A stretch of DNA of 64,000 nt from JAFGPL01 sp963781805 (GTDB taxonomy: Bacteria > Bacteroidota > Bacteroidia > Bacteroidales > UBA10428): NCBI GenBank assembly GCA_963781805.1, contig CAWAHF010000004.1, positions 2,108,001 through 2,172,000 on the forward strand, given 5' to 3'. Shown piece after piece: positions 51,124-60,201 of this stretch. The number at the start of each line of letters is the position of its first letter. Position 1 is the stretch's first letter. The notes under the pieces are model-generated. The model searched no databases. It was not told the origin of the DNA and worked only from the letters and a program-made list of their open reading frames with translations. A program made the translations under genes and the position numbers.

Positions 51124-53346
51124 TTGCGACTTGAAGTCGTGTAAATAATTGTTTTACAAAGGATTGTTCTTTGATAAAACCTGTTGTTCCCTCAACAGTA
51201 CCCTTACCGGACAACTGGTGTATAGTGCAGCTATTACCGGTTGAAGCTCCGGGAAACGAGTACCAAACGCCGGGTTGTATACCCTATGGCGGGGCTATAA
51301 GCTGTGAAGCGGATAGTCTTCGGGGCCTCAAAAACCGATTTAGGGCTGGGGTGAGCAGGCATGGCCAACTCAGGTAAATATTCCGAAACCATCGAGATGG
51401 CGTAAGGGCGAAAAAGAGGATGACACGCCTTGTACCAAAATGGTAAGCTGGCAGGTTAAACGTGGTCAACGTTGCGTTTACGGGGATGTTGCCCAGCCGG
51501 TGGACAGGATAGGCCTAAACCTGTATCTTTTGTTATTTACATGGAACATGGAAGCACGGTGCTCTCTTTTCCTGTAACAGCGGGATCAAAAACCCTAACC
51601 GCAAGGCATGGGGAAACACCGTACAGAGAGGACAGACAAAGCGAATGCCCTGATGTAATGTCAGGGATAGTGGCCACAACATCGCCACAGGTGAAAACCA
51701 GCCCACCTCTGTCTGGTACTTTATGGCATGATACTTTTTAGAACCTGTAAATGCTGGAAAGCAAATGAACGAGAATGAAAATTCATCCTGTGCACTGGCA
51801 CACCAAACCGATAACTGGAACCTCATTATATGGCGAAAGGTTATTCAACGGGTGAACAGGCTGCAAAGACGTATTGCCAAGGCTGTTAAAGAGAAACGTT
51901 GGGGCAAAGCTAAAGCCCTGATGTTTCTCATTACCAAATCATTTTATGCTAAACTATTGGCTGTATTCCGGGTGGCCAACAACAAGGGAGGCAAAACCCC
52001 CGGTGTTGACCATAAAATCTGGATAGACGGGTATGATAAACTCGTCGCAGCTGAAAACCTTAAGAACAGGGGATACACCCCTAAACCTTTACGTAGGATA
52101 TATATCCCTAAGAAGAATGGCAAAAAACGCCCCTTAAGCATCCCGTGCATGGATGACAGGGCTATGCAAGCCCTGCACATGATTTCTCTTGTCCCTCTGG
52201 CCGAAACAATGGCCGACCTAAATTCTTATGGGTTTAGGGAAAAACGTTCGTGTGCCGATGCCATTGCACAATGCTTTCTTATCCTGTGCCGTAAAAATTG
52301 CGCACAATGGGTGTATGAAGCCGACATCAAGGCCTGCTTTGATGAAATTGACCATCAGTGGATATTAAACCATATCCCGGTCAACAAATCCATTCTTGAT
52401 AAATGGCTCAAAACAGGATATATCCAGAAAGGTAGGTTATTCCCCTCCCTTAAAGGTACTCCACAAGGCGGTATCATATCCCCAATCATCATGAATATGG
52501 TGCTTGACGGATTGGAAACCACCATAAACAAACAGTTTCCAAGGTGGAAAAACCAGAAAGTCAATTTTGTAAGGTATGCCGATGATTTTATTATTACCGC
52601 TAAGGATAAAGAGGTAATTACTAATCAAATCATACCACTTGTTAAGGAATTCCTCAAAGAACGGGGGCTTAGGCTCTCTGATGAGAAATCCAAAATAACC
52701 AATATTGACCAGGGCTTTGACTTCTTATCACAGCATATCCGTAAGTACAAGGGTAAACTGCTGATAAAACCATCACGGAAATCTGTACAGGCTTTCAAAG
52801 ATAAGATAAAACTCATCATACGCGAGAGCCATGGACTGCCTGCTCATGCCCTTATACGAAAACTAAACCCGGTTATCCGGGGATGGTCAAACTATCACAA
52901 GGGTATTTGCTCAAAGAATACCTTCAGAAAACTGGAGGTATTCATCTTCGGACAAACCTGGAAATGGGCTACCCGCCAGCATGGTGACAAAGGCCACAGG
53001 TGGGTGTTCAAAAGGTACTTTTTGGGCAATCATTTTTCCGATAAACGTGTATCTTATAAAGGTATATATTCCTACCGCTTATATAAAATCGGTATGGTAC
53101 CTATTCGATATCATGTTAAAATCGCTCAGAAGGCCAATCCTTACCTGTCTGAATTTGATTCATATTTTGAGAAAAGGGTATCCTTAAGGAAACGTTTAGC
53201 TTTGAATAGCAAACAAATCACTACTTTTGTTTGCAGAGGTAAAAACAATAGCCGGGTCTACCCTAACAAGGTTGGCCTTAAAAGTGCTTGAGCCGTATGC
53301 GGTGAAAGTCGCACGTACGGTTCTTAGGGGGCGTAAGCTACCCGGT
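51124..53346 (+). mobile_element. Group II intron, copy 5 of 6
   Basis: 2,223 bp, after CGTTA of attC 19. The 3' exon TACCCAATTATA fits an original start GTTGTACCC predicted by the cassette's own R' GGGTACAAC (54516). Confidence 0.94.
51765..53291 (+). CDS. ltrA: Group II intron reverse transcriptase/maturase, copy 5
   Basis: 508 residues. It combines CMDDRA with WLKTGYIQ (as copy 2) but has the upstream MSGIV-type sequence of copies 3, 4 and 6 rather than MPGIV, so it looks like a mosaic. Intact YADD. Confidence 0.93.
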   Translation: MNENENSSCALAHQTDNWNLIIWRKVIQRVNRLQRRIAKAVKEKRWGKAKALMFLITKSFYAKLLAVFRVANNKGGKTPGVDHKIWIDGYDKLVAAENLKNRGYTPKPLRRIYIPKKNGKKRPLSIPCMDDRAMQALHMISLVPLAETMADLNSYGFREKRSCADAIAQCFLILCRKNCAQWVYEADIKACFDEIDHQWILNHIPVNKSILDKWLKTGYIQKGRLFPSLKGTPQGGIISPIIMNMVLDGLETTINKQFPRWKNQKVNFVRYADDFIITAKDKEVITNQIIPLVKEFLKERGLRLSDEKSKITNIDQGFDFLSQHIRKYKGKLLIKPSRKSVQAFKDKIKLIIRESHGLPAHALIRKLNPVIRGWSNYHKGICSKNTFRKLEVFIFGQTWKWATRQHGDKGHRWVFKRYFLGNHFSDKRVSYKGIYSYRLYKIGMVPIRYHVKIAQKANPYLSEFDSYFEKRVSLRKRLALNSKQITTFVCRGKNNSRVYPNKVGLKSA

Positions 53347-53358
53347 TACCCAATTATA

Positions 53359-54513
53359 ATGAAACATACTGCATACATATTAGCTCTTTTGATTTCGATT
53401 AGTTCGTATTCACAGACTCATCAAATATACCAGAATGATACAATTAATAAACATGATGAGAATGGATTAAAAATTGGTCGGTGGATAAGTTTTAATTACT
53501 ATTCCGAAGCTACTGAACAAGTTATTGATAATGATGCATGGATTTTTACTGAAGGATTTTATAAGGTTATTGAATTGAAAGACTCAGTAAAACTAGATTC
53601 ATATAAACATTACTCAAAAGGTGATTTGTATTTCAAAAAGAATGAATATACTTATTATTGTTCTGGACGTCACAATAACCTATATTCAGTTAGAGATGGC
53701 TATTGGATAGCATACAGTACAAATTATAAAAACAAAATTATTCGCGTTGATTTATATGAGGAAGGGATTCAGCTTCAAAGCAAGTACTTTGAGAATGGTT
53801 CTCTCTCGATGGAGAAGTACGATAGACTATTTGATGGAGGGAAAGTCCAGGATACCTATTTGGATGCAAATTCGTTTAAATATAAACGAGACTTTTGGGC
53901 AAAGACGGATTCTGAATTAAACAAAGAACTATATTATCCTGATAGCCCTTTAAATATTATTGATTGTGAAATTAACTTCTCAACAACATTGTCACAAACT
54001 GATACTGCATCGATAAAGATTATTTCTAATTCTGAGAAAGAAATCATTGTGGATAGCATTCTTTGTTCAGATAATCAAATAACTCCTTTAACCAATAAGA
54101 TTGTAATTGCACCAAAAGATACTTTTGATTTAAGAGTTAAATATTGTCCAGACAGATATAACTTAACGGTAAATGATACTCTACGTATATTTACTTCATC
54201 TATTTTCCCATACAGATATGATATTCAATTTAACTTACATGCTTACGATTTAGCATATCGGAATGCAAAAAAGATTAATGAAATAGAATTAATTAAAGAA
54301 GCTGATAAACCATTAATATTTTATGTCTGTGATTTAGGTTGGCATAGTTGGATTGAAATTAGCAATGATACAGATGAATTAGTTGGGAAGTTCTTTTTAA
54401 GAGAAGCTGGCTGCAAAAATCTAGATTTGTCGGAATACAAACTTGGAACTTATAAAATCCATGTTGAAACTGGCGATGAAAAGAAATATGATTATAAACT
54501 TAGTATAAAATAA
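53359..54513 (+). CDS. Secreted protein with MORN-like repeats
   Basis: The 384-residue protein has a signal peptide (MKHTAYILALLISISSYSQ). Its N-terminal 170 residues hold MORN-variant/YwqK-like strands such as DENGLKIGRWISFNYYSE, RDGYWIAYSTNYKNKIIRVDLYEEGIQLQSKYFENGSLSMEKY. The C-terminal 200 residues (INFSTTLSQTDTASIKIISNSEKEIIVDSILCSDNQITPL...) suggest an Ig-like beta domain. Start ATG 53359 is 12 nt after the intron end; a longer frame beginning inside the intron at 53227 is chance. Sole gene of cassette 20. Confidence 0.7.
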   Translation: MKHTAYILALLISISSYSQTHQIYQNDTINKHDENGLKIGRWISFNYYSEATEQVIDNDAWIFTEGFYKVIELKDSVKLDSYKHYSKGDLYFKKNEYTYYCSGRHNNLYSVRDGYWIAYSTNYKNKIIRVDLYEEGIQLQSKYFENGSLSMEKYDRLFDGGKVQDTYLDANSFKYKRDFWAKTDSELNKELYYPDSPLNIIDCEINFSTTLSQTDTASIKIISNSEKEIIVDSILCSDNQITPLTNKIVIAPKDTFDLRVKYCPDRYNLTVNDTLRIFTSSIFPYRYDIQFNLHAYDLAYRNAKKINEIELIKEADKPLIFYVCDLGWHSWIEISNDTDELVGKFFLREAGCKNLDLSEYKLGTYKIHVETGDEKKYDYKLSIK

Positions 54514-54517
54514 CTGG

Positions 54518-54606
54518 GTACAACATTTAGAATATGATTAACCGGCAACCCAAAAAAAATAAAAGGCTAAAAGCTAAACCGGTTAATTATATTCGTTGTT
54601 GAACGG
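54518..54606 (-). other. attC site of the inverted cassette, copy 2
   Basis: Same minus-strand site as at 8944-9032: R' CCGTTCAAC (54606-54598) and R'' GTTGTAC supplied by the interrupted attC 20. Confidence 0.7.
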
Positions 54607-54837
54607 TAACCGGCGCAACACAACTAATATGTGAATTGAATGCATTTCAGATTCTCATTCTTAAGGCAACTTGTAAACTTTTCACCAAAATATTACAAAG
54701 AACCTGGTCATTAGACCTCATTTTTTGGAATAACAAACCGAAAAAACAAGGCCGAAAAACGAAAAATAACCTGTTTTTTATACAACCGTGCATACCTTAT
54801 CCATCTCCTCAGTACGAGGCAGTATGAAAAATGGGCA

Positions 54838-56046
54838 TTAAGCTGCAAAGCAGGTATTTTCGCTAAAACTTTCCTGCGGGCTTCCCCGGGACCGCGGATA
54901 GGTAACAGCTATTAATACCATTTTGCCGGTTTTACATTTTGGACATACCCTTACGTCTATGCCATATAGCTTTACAAGCCATTCATACACTGAAAAGCTG
55001 TCGATTTTTGGTGTTTCAGGAATTTCTGCTTCCAACGATACACGGGCACAAGTCAATGCAGCTGATTTTGACCGCGAGCTCAATATACCATAATGCCTGA
55101 TCTTCATAAATCCTGCAGGAAGAATATGAAGAGAAAACCGATGAAGAAATTCTTCAGCCTCCAGATCAACCTCTACCACACTGGATGTACGGTAATCTAT
55201 TGCAGAGAATTTCACCCGGTCGTTTTCCACAGCTTTAATCCGGTGATTGCTGATAGCAATGCGATGCGTATATCGCCCAATGTAATCCACAACTTGCTGT
55301 GCATTATGCATGGGGAGCTTGGCATAGGTCACCCATTTTTTCCTGTAGAATGGATGAAGGTATTTCTTTCCGGCAATGAAAGGAGTTTCCAACTGTATTT
55401 TATTCGATTTATGAAGGCCGATCAGTCCGTCGGTGAATTTACCACGAAAAACCTTGCTCATAGCCTTTACCGGGAAAAGGTATTTTCCTTCGCTGCGGGT
55501 GTTACGCCATTTCCCATTTGCGGTAATACCTCCGGCCGGTACAAGGCAATGCACATGCGGGTGAAAGGAAAGGTTCTGCCCCCAACTGTGCAAAACAGCA
55601 ATCATCCCCATTTTCGCCCCCAGGTGTTTATGGTCGGCGCCAAATTGTGCAATGGTTTGCCAGGTACTGGCAAACAACAGGTTGTACATCAATACCTGGT
55701 AATCCAGGAACATCTGGTTCAGGCTGTCGGGAATTGTAAATACCACATGATAGTACTTTACCGGCAACAGGTCGTTGGTGCGCATGCGCACCCATTTCTC
55801 ACGCCGCAGGCCGTTGCACTTGGGGCAATGCCTGTCGCGACAACTGTTGAAAGAGATATTTTCATAGCCACAATCCGGATTATCGCACTTATCTTTGTGG
55901 TAACCCAGTGCCGCTGTACGGCACTGCTCCAGGTTGGTAAACACTCTCTTATGACGCGAGGTAAGTTTACCACTGTTTTCAAGGCTGTGTCTGTACCTGC
56001 CAATGATCTGTGCAACTTCAAAGGCAGGGCGGGTGTAGCCCGTCAT
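54838..56046 (-). CDS. IS91-family HUH transposase, copy 2
   Basis: 402 residues with the same HVH and Y255/Y259 motifs as copy 1 and no amino-acid difference seen. Confidence 0.92.
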   Translation of the reverse strand: MTGYTRPAFEVAQIIGRYRHSLENSGKLTSRHKRVFTNLEQCRTAALGYHKDKCDNPDCGYENISFNSCRDRHCPKCNGLRREKWVRMRTNDLLPVKYYHVVFTIPDSLNQMFLDYQVLMYNLLFASTWQTIAQFGADHKHLGAKMGMIAVLHSWGQNLSFHPHVHCLVPAGGITANGKWRNTRSEGKYLFPVKAMSKVFRGKFTDGLIGLHKSNKIQLETPFIAGKKYLHPFYRKKWVTYAKLPMHNAQQVVDYIGRYTHRIAISNHRIKAVENDRVKFSAIDYRTSSVVEVDLEAEEFLHRFSLHILPAGFMKIRHYGILSSRSKSAALTCARVSLEAEIPETPKIDSFSVYEWLVKLYGIDVRVCPKCKTGKMVLIAVTYPRSRGSPQESFSENTCFAA

Positions 56047-56870
56047 GATATCAGGTCCAGTGGGCTTGTGAGCTTTTCCTCCCGCAATTGGTGGTTTACC
56101 TGCAGGTAAATCATCGTGGTGCGGATGTCATCATGGCCCATCAGTTTTTGGATAGTAAACAGGTTGGTCCCCATAGCCAGCAGATGCGATGCAAAGGAAT
56201 GTCTCAATGAATGAAGGCTCACCTGTTTTTGGATGCCCGATTTGAGCAATGCCTGGCTGAATGTCCAGCGAAGGCCTTCTTCACTATATGGCAAGCCTTT
56301 GGTGCTTCCATTGAAAAGGTATTTTTGCGGTTTATACCTTCGGTAATATTCCCGTAATTCCGGAACCAGGCTCTTGGCAAGTAATGTGTACCGGTCCTTG
56401 TTCCCTTTACTGTTTTCAATTCGGATCAGGTAATTTTTAGAATCAATATCAACCAGTTTCAACCGGCTTATCTCATTACGCCTCAAACCACCGCTATAAG
56501 CGATTTTCAATACCATACAATGTTTGAGGCTGTGAGCGCTGTTAAACAAAAGTTTTAACTCTTTACTGCTTAGGATGACCGGGAGCCGTTTCGTTGACTT
56601 TGGATAGGGTACATCCTGGATAATGTCTATACGCTTATATAACCTTCGAAAAACAAATCGGATCCCCTGAAGATGATTACGGATGGTTTCCCGGCTCAAA
56701 TGCCTGACATTTTTCAGGTGTACCAGGTAAGAGTACAGCTCTTCCTCTCCTATTTGATCAGGAAGCTTGCCACAAAAATTACATAACTCTTTAATGGCAT
56801 GTAAATAACAATTGATAGAACTGTTTGAGAAATGCTCAACCTCCATTCGTACATGTGCTGCATGTAACAA
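56043..56870 (-). CDS. Tyrosine recombinase, copy 2
   Basis: 275 residues with R130, K158, HSLRH, H246 and Y255 conserved; no difference from copy 1 seen. Overlaps the transposase start by 4 nt. Confidence 0.92.
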   Translation of the reverse strand: MLHAAHVRMEVEHFSNSSINCYLHAIKELCNFCGKLPDQIGEEELYSYLVHLKNVRHLSRETIRNHLQGIRFVFRRLYKRIDIIQDVPYPKSTKRLPVILSSKELKLLFNSAHSLKHCMVLKIAYSGGLRRNEISRLKLVDIDSKNYLIRIENSKGNKDRYTLLAKSLVPELREYYRRYKPQKYLFNGSTKGLPYSEEGLRWTFSQALLKSGIQKQVSLHSLRHSFASHLLAMGTNLFTIQKLMGHDDIRTTMIYLQVNHQLREEKLTSPLDLIS

Positions 56871-56994
56871 TTCTTCTAAACTCGATGCTTGAAATACTTT
56901 TTTTTCATACTTTTATTAGATTAGTTTCAAATGACAAAGTAAAAAAACATTACTATGAATTGCTTGTCTACCGACGTAAGGAGGTTTCGTTCAA

Positions 56995-57113
56995 CACGCT
57001 ATATAAAAAATTGGGGATTAGGTAGTTACTCAAGTTTACAGCTTCGCATCAAGGTCAGTGTAACTTGATTGGCAATCGCTCCGAACTCCCCAACTTTTCA
57101 TATAGCCAAACGT
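56995..57113 (+). other. attC site 20, interrupted twice (middle part)
   Basis: R' GGGTACAAC starts at 54516. The site continues here (ACGCTATATAAAAAATTGGGG ... CCCCAACTTTTCATATAGC) and ends at ACGT, where IS1182-like copy 2 enters. R'' resumes as ACGTTAACC at 58807. Confidence 0.9.
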
Positions 57114-58806
57114 CAGACTGTCTAAAAACTTCATACATATTGTTAATAAAGAGCCTAGCGGATTTTTGGCTCTTTAAACTCGTATTTGTATCTTACAGAT
57201 ATGAAATACATACAAGGACAAAACAGGTACCAAACCACATTATTTCCAATCACCTTAGACCAGGCCATTTCTTCTGATAATCTTTCTAGGACAATAGATG
57301 TTTTTGTAGACAACCTCAACCTGGAGGAGTATGGTTTTAAAGTCGACTTCGAAGAAAACGGCCGTCCTGCATATCATCCTGCCATTTTATTAAAACTTTA
57401 TATTTATGGGTATATGAACAGGATACGTTCATCAAGGGCATTGGAAAGGGAATGTGGAAGGAATATTGAGCTAATGTGGCTGCTAAACATGTTAACGCCT
57501 GACCATAATACCATTGCGAACTTCAGGCGTGACAATGCCCGGGGGATAAAAAAAGTATTCAGGGCCACTGTAAGCTTGGCCAGATACTTTGGCCTTATAG
57601 GCGGGGAACTGATAGCAGGCGACAGTACAAAATTGCGTGCCCAAAACAGTAAGAAGAACAATTTCAACCAGAAGAAGATCGACAGGCACCTGAAATACAT
57701 TGAAGAAAAATTGGAAGAATATAACCGTGCACTTGCCGAAAGCGATGGAGACAATAAAAAGGAGATAAAAAAAGAGATAAAAAAGCAGGAAATCCGCAAG
57801 TCAACATACAAGAAACTGGAAGCAAAACTCCAACAATCCGGCGGGCCGCAAATATCCACCAGCGACCCGGAAAGCAGGCAGATGATCATACGCAATAATA
57901 TAACAGAAGTGGCCTACAATGTTCAAACAACGGTAGATTCTAAACACAACATTCCTATCGACTATAAAGTTACCAACAACAACGATAGCAAGGCCATGGG
58001 CAACATGCTTCAGAGGGCCAAAAGCATATTGAAAACCAATACTTTTACAGCCTTGTATGACAAAGGCTATCATACGGGAACAGAGTTTGAAACAGCCGAA
58101 AGGCTTGGCATAAAGGTAATGGTAGCGATCCCGGCTACCCCAAGTTCTTCACAGGCACCCAGCCCGGAGTATAATTCGGATAAATTTATTTATAACGAGA
58201 AAGACAACACCTTCACCTGTCCGCAAGGCCATATATTAAGCACCAACGGAACATGGCACACTTCCGAAAGTGGTAGCAGGTTCCAACAATACAAGACTTC
58301 AGCGTGCAAAAATTGCGCTGTGCGTGCAAAGTGTACTGCATCTACAAAAAACGGGAAGATAATACAACGGCGACAACATGCGCAAACAATTGAAAATAAC
58401 CGTGTTAGAATAGAAAGAAATAAAGAAACCTATAAGAAACGGCAGGCAATAGTAGAACATCCTTATGGCACGATAAAGCGCCAATGGGGCTTTTCGTATA
58501 TATTGACCAAAAAATACATCCACCGGGCCAGCGCTGATGTTGGGTTCATGATGGTTGCCTATAACCTTAAGCGCATCATGAACATCTTTGGTATTGAAAA
58601 GCTAAAAGTATTCCTGGATAGCCTTCAAGCAGGTTTTCTTGTTTTATTTGTCAAAATATGGACTGAAATAAGCAATGTTGAGAGAAGATTTATTTCAATT
58701 GCTAAAGACAGGAAAAAAAATAAAAATATCCGCACAGGACTTAAAATGAACCAACAGTTACCTGTCGGAAGCCTTGCTGCTTAGTTTTAGGTTTTTAGAC
58801 AGACTG
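57114..58806 (+). mobile_element. IS1182-family-like insertion sequence, copy 2
   Basis: 1,693 bp with the same inverted repeats as copy 1 and the 4-bp duplication ACGT (57110-57113, 58807-58810). It again separates CGT from T of the R'' core. Confidence 0.93.
57201..58784 (+). CDS. IS1182-family transposase, copy 2
   Basis: 527 residues, same protein as copy 1; only a few silent differences (for example CGGCCG for CGGTCG near 57360) are visible. Intact. Confidence 0.93.
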   Translation: MKYIQGQNRYQTTLFPITLDQAISSDNLSRTIDVFVDNLNLEEYGFKVDFEENGRPAYHPAILLKLYIYGYMNRIRSSRALERECGRNIELMWLLNMLTPDHNTIANFRRDNARGIKKVFRATVSLARYFGLIGGELIAGDSTKLRAQNSKKNNFNQKKIDRHLKYIEEKLEEYNRALAESDGDNKKEIKKEIKKQEIRKSTYKKLEAKLQQSGGPQISTSDPESRQMIIRNNITEVAYNVQTTVDSKHNIPIDYKVTNNNDSKAMGNMLQRAKSILKTNTFTALYDKGYHTGTEFETAERLGIKVMVAIPATPSSSQAPSPEYNSDKFIYNEKDNTFTCPQGHILSTNGTWHTSESGSRFQQYKTSACKNCAVRAKCTASTKNGKIIQRRQHAQTIENNRVRIERNKETYKKRQAIVEHPYGTIKRQWGFSYILTKKYIHRASADVGFMMVAYNLKRIMNIFGIEKLKVFLDSLQAGFLVLFVKIWTEISNVERRFISIAKDRKKNKNIRTGLKMNQQLPVGSLAA

Positions 58807-58810
58807 ACGT

Positions 58811-59214
58811 TAACCGCACATAAAAAATTTGCATTCTGGTACGTTCTTACATTCGGTAATTTGGTCATGTTCGCTCAGGCAGCAGAGCAGGTACTTATTT
58901 AAAAAATTTTGGCGGAATTTAACGTCGGTACATATTTACCAGAATTAATCAAATGGGCAGTGATGGCACGCCCGGTCATTTCGTTAGATTGGCCTGCCCA
59001 CGCCCTGGTATTTTTGTCCTTCTGCTGATTCGGCAGAGTTCTGCCATTGATAGTATATTTTGCCAATATGTTGATAAATAAATAATTACGTGCGGTAACA
59101 TTAAGTATATTTCATTGCCGGCTAGTTGGTTTGCCAATTTAAGTTCTTTTGGTTACATTCGTGCAAACTGTCAAATGAAGGCATTGTATCCGGCAACAAA
59201 ATATACTCATTGCG
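58811..59214 (+). other. Non-coding cassette, copy 3 of 3 (intron-free)
   Basis: The only copy without an intron: CGTTAACCGCACATAAAAAA. It shows the uninterrupted target of copies 3 and 4. It differs by GGCTAGTTGG for GGCCAGTTGG. It precedes the DUF4160 pair. Confidence 0.72.
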
Positions 59215-59220
59215 TTGTGG
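59090..59220 (+). other. attC site 21
   Basis: R' GTGCGGTAAC (59090-59099) against the start GTTAACCGCAC (58809). R'' GTTGTGG (59214-59220). Confidence 0.92.
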
Positions 59221-59265
59221 TTAATTACAAAAGAGCATCCTGCCATAATTTAAGCTGATAAAAAA

Positions 59266-59296
59266 TTTGATTTTAGTATCTAATTAGATACCTTTG
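59266..59296 (+). promoter_or_regulatory. Canonical Bacteroidota promoter for cassette 22
   Basis: TTTG at 59266-59269, a spacer of exactly 19 nt, and TACCTTTG at 59289-59296, followed by ATG 59314. This matches the -33/-7 consensus fully and is the clearest promoter in the window. Confidence 0.75.
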
Positions 59297-59313
59297 TATA
59301 AAATGATTTTTAA

Positions 59314-59550
59314 ATGCCAACGATTGACAGTTTTAATGGTATCAAGATACATGTTTACAATGGAGAACATCGGCCACCTCATATTCACGCAGATTATAAT
59401 GAATTTGAAGTATTGATAGAAATTGAGAGAGCTGTTATTTATTCTGGTAATTTACCGAATCGACAGTTAAAACAAGTATTTGATTGGTTGGCTGGCAATG
59501 CAGATTGGGCTTTAGAAGTATTTTATGAATTAAATCCTGAGTTAAAATGA
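59314..59550 (+). CDS. DUF4160 protein (toxin-antitoxin-like partner)
   Basis: The 78-residue protein shows the DUF4160 pattern: MPTIDSFNGIKIHVYNGEHRPPHIHADYNEFEVLIEI...LPNRQLKQVFDWLAGNADWALEVF. The HxPPHIHA cluster is the family hallmark. DUF4160 genes usually precede a DUF2442 gene, as here with a 4-nt overlap. The pair is regarded as a putative toxin-antitoxin module; the biochemical role is unknown. Confidence 0.85.
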   Translation: MPTIDSFNGIKIHVYNGEHRPPHIHADYNEFEVLIEIERAVIYSGNLPNRQLKQVFDWLAGNADWALEVFYELNPELK

Positions 59551-60068
59551 GACAGAGTATAAAAATACCACGGATTTTAAAAATTAACTGGATAAAAGAA
59601 TTGTCAATTTCAGTTGTATTTAATAATGGAGAATCAAGGATTATTGATTTTAGAAAGGTTCTTAAAAGGATTGGAGTGAATGAAAGTTCACCTGCTTACA
59701 TTTTATTCGACTCGAATGAATTTGCAAAAGTTGAGCTTGAAGGAAATACTCTTTCCTGGGGTAATGTTGAGCAATACATCACAATGAGAAATGGTAAAAA
59801 AATGAAAGTTCCATATGAGATTGGAGCGGATGTTTTATTAAAATATAGCCAGCCTGAAAAATCAGAACTTTCATTAAAAATAGGTCAATTGATTAGGGAG
59901 GCAAGATTAAAAAGCGGATTGACACAACAAGACTTAGCGTTAAAAAGTGGCACTTCCAGGACATATATTTCTCGGATTGAGAATGACCGTTCAGATTTAG
60001 AGATTGCTACTTTGAGAAAAATTATTGAAACTGGATTAGGCAGAAAATTAGATATTTTAATAAAGTAA
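59547..60068 (+). CDS. DUF2442-HTH (XRE) fusion protein
   Basis: The 173-residue protein has an N-terminal DUF2442 region (LKINWIKELSISVVFNNGESRIIDFRKVL...LSWGNVEQYITM, about 8-85). A C-terminal XRE helix-turn-helix follows (IGQLIREARLKSGLTQQDLALKSGTSRTYISRIENDRSDLEIATLRKI, about 113-160). It likely binds its own promoter (59266-59296) and restrains the DUF4160 partner. The fusion is intact and the start overlaps the upstream stop by ATGA. Confidence 0.85.
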   Translation: MRQSIKIPRILKINWIKELSISVVFNNGESRIIDFRKVLKRIGVNESSPAYILFDSNEFAKVELEGNTLSWGNVEQYITMRNGKKMKVPYEIGADVLLKYSQPEKSELSLKIGQLIREARLKSGLTQQDLALKSGTSRTYISRIENDRSDLEIATLRKIIETGLGRKLDILIK

Positions 60069-60069
60069 C

Positions 60070-60201
60070 TAACCACAACACACAATATAGTGCAGCGGGG
60101 CGGTACGTTCCGCATCCGGCGTCCCGCCTACGTTCCGGCTTTTGTCACGGTGGACAAAAACGCACTCGCAAACCCCGCCGACACCATATTGTAAAACGTT
60201 G
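60070..60201 (+). other. attC site 22
   Basis: R' TAACCACAAC (60070-60079) matches the cassette 22 start GTTGTGGTTA (59214). R'' core GTTG (60198-60201), then intron copy 6. Confidence 0.92.

Larger units (their letters stand above)
54524..56994 (-). mobile_element. Inverted recombinase/IS91-type unit, copy 2
   Basis: 2,471 bp, apparently identical to 8950-11420. It lies between R' GGGTACAA and C of attC 20, the same position relative to the attC as copy 1. Confidence 0.82.

Noticed and set aside
53227..53358. Open frame joining the intron 3' end to the cassette 20 gene; similar fusions at 39614, 47632, 62305 and 2928
   Set aside because: The intron part is ribozyme sequence removed by splicing, and the true genes start with signal peptides or recognised N-termini downstream.
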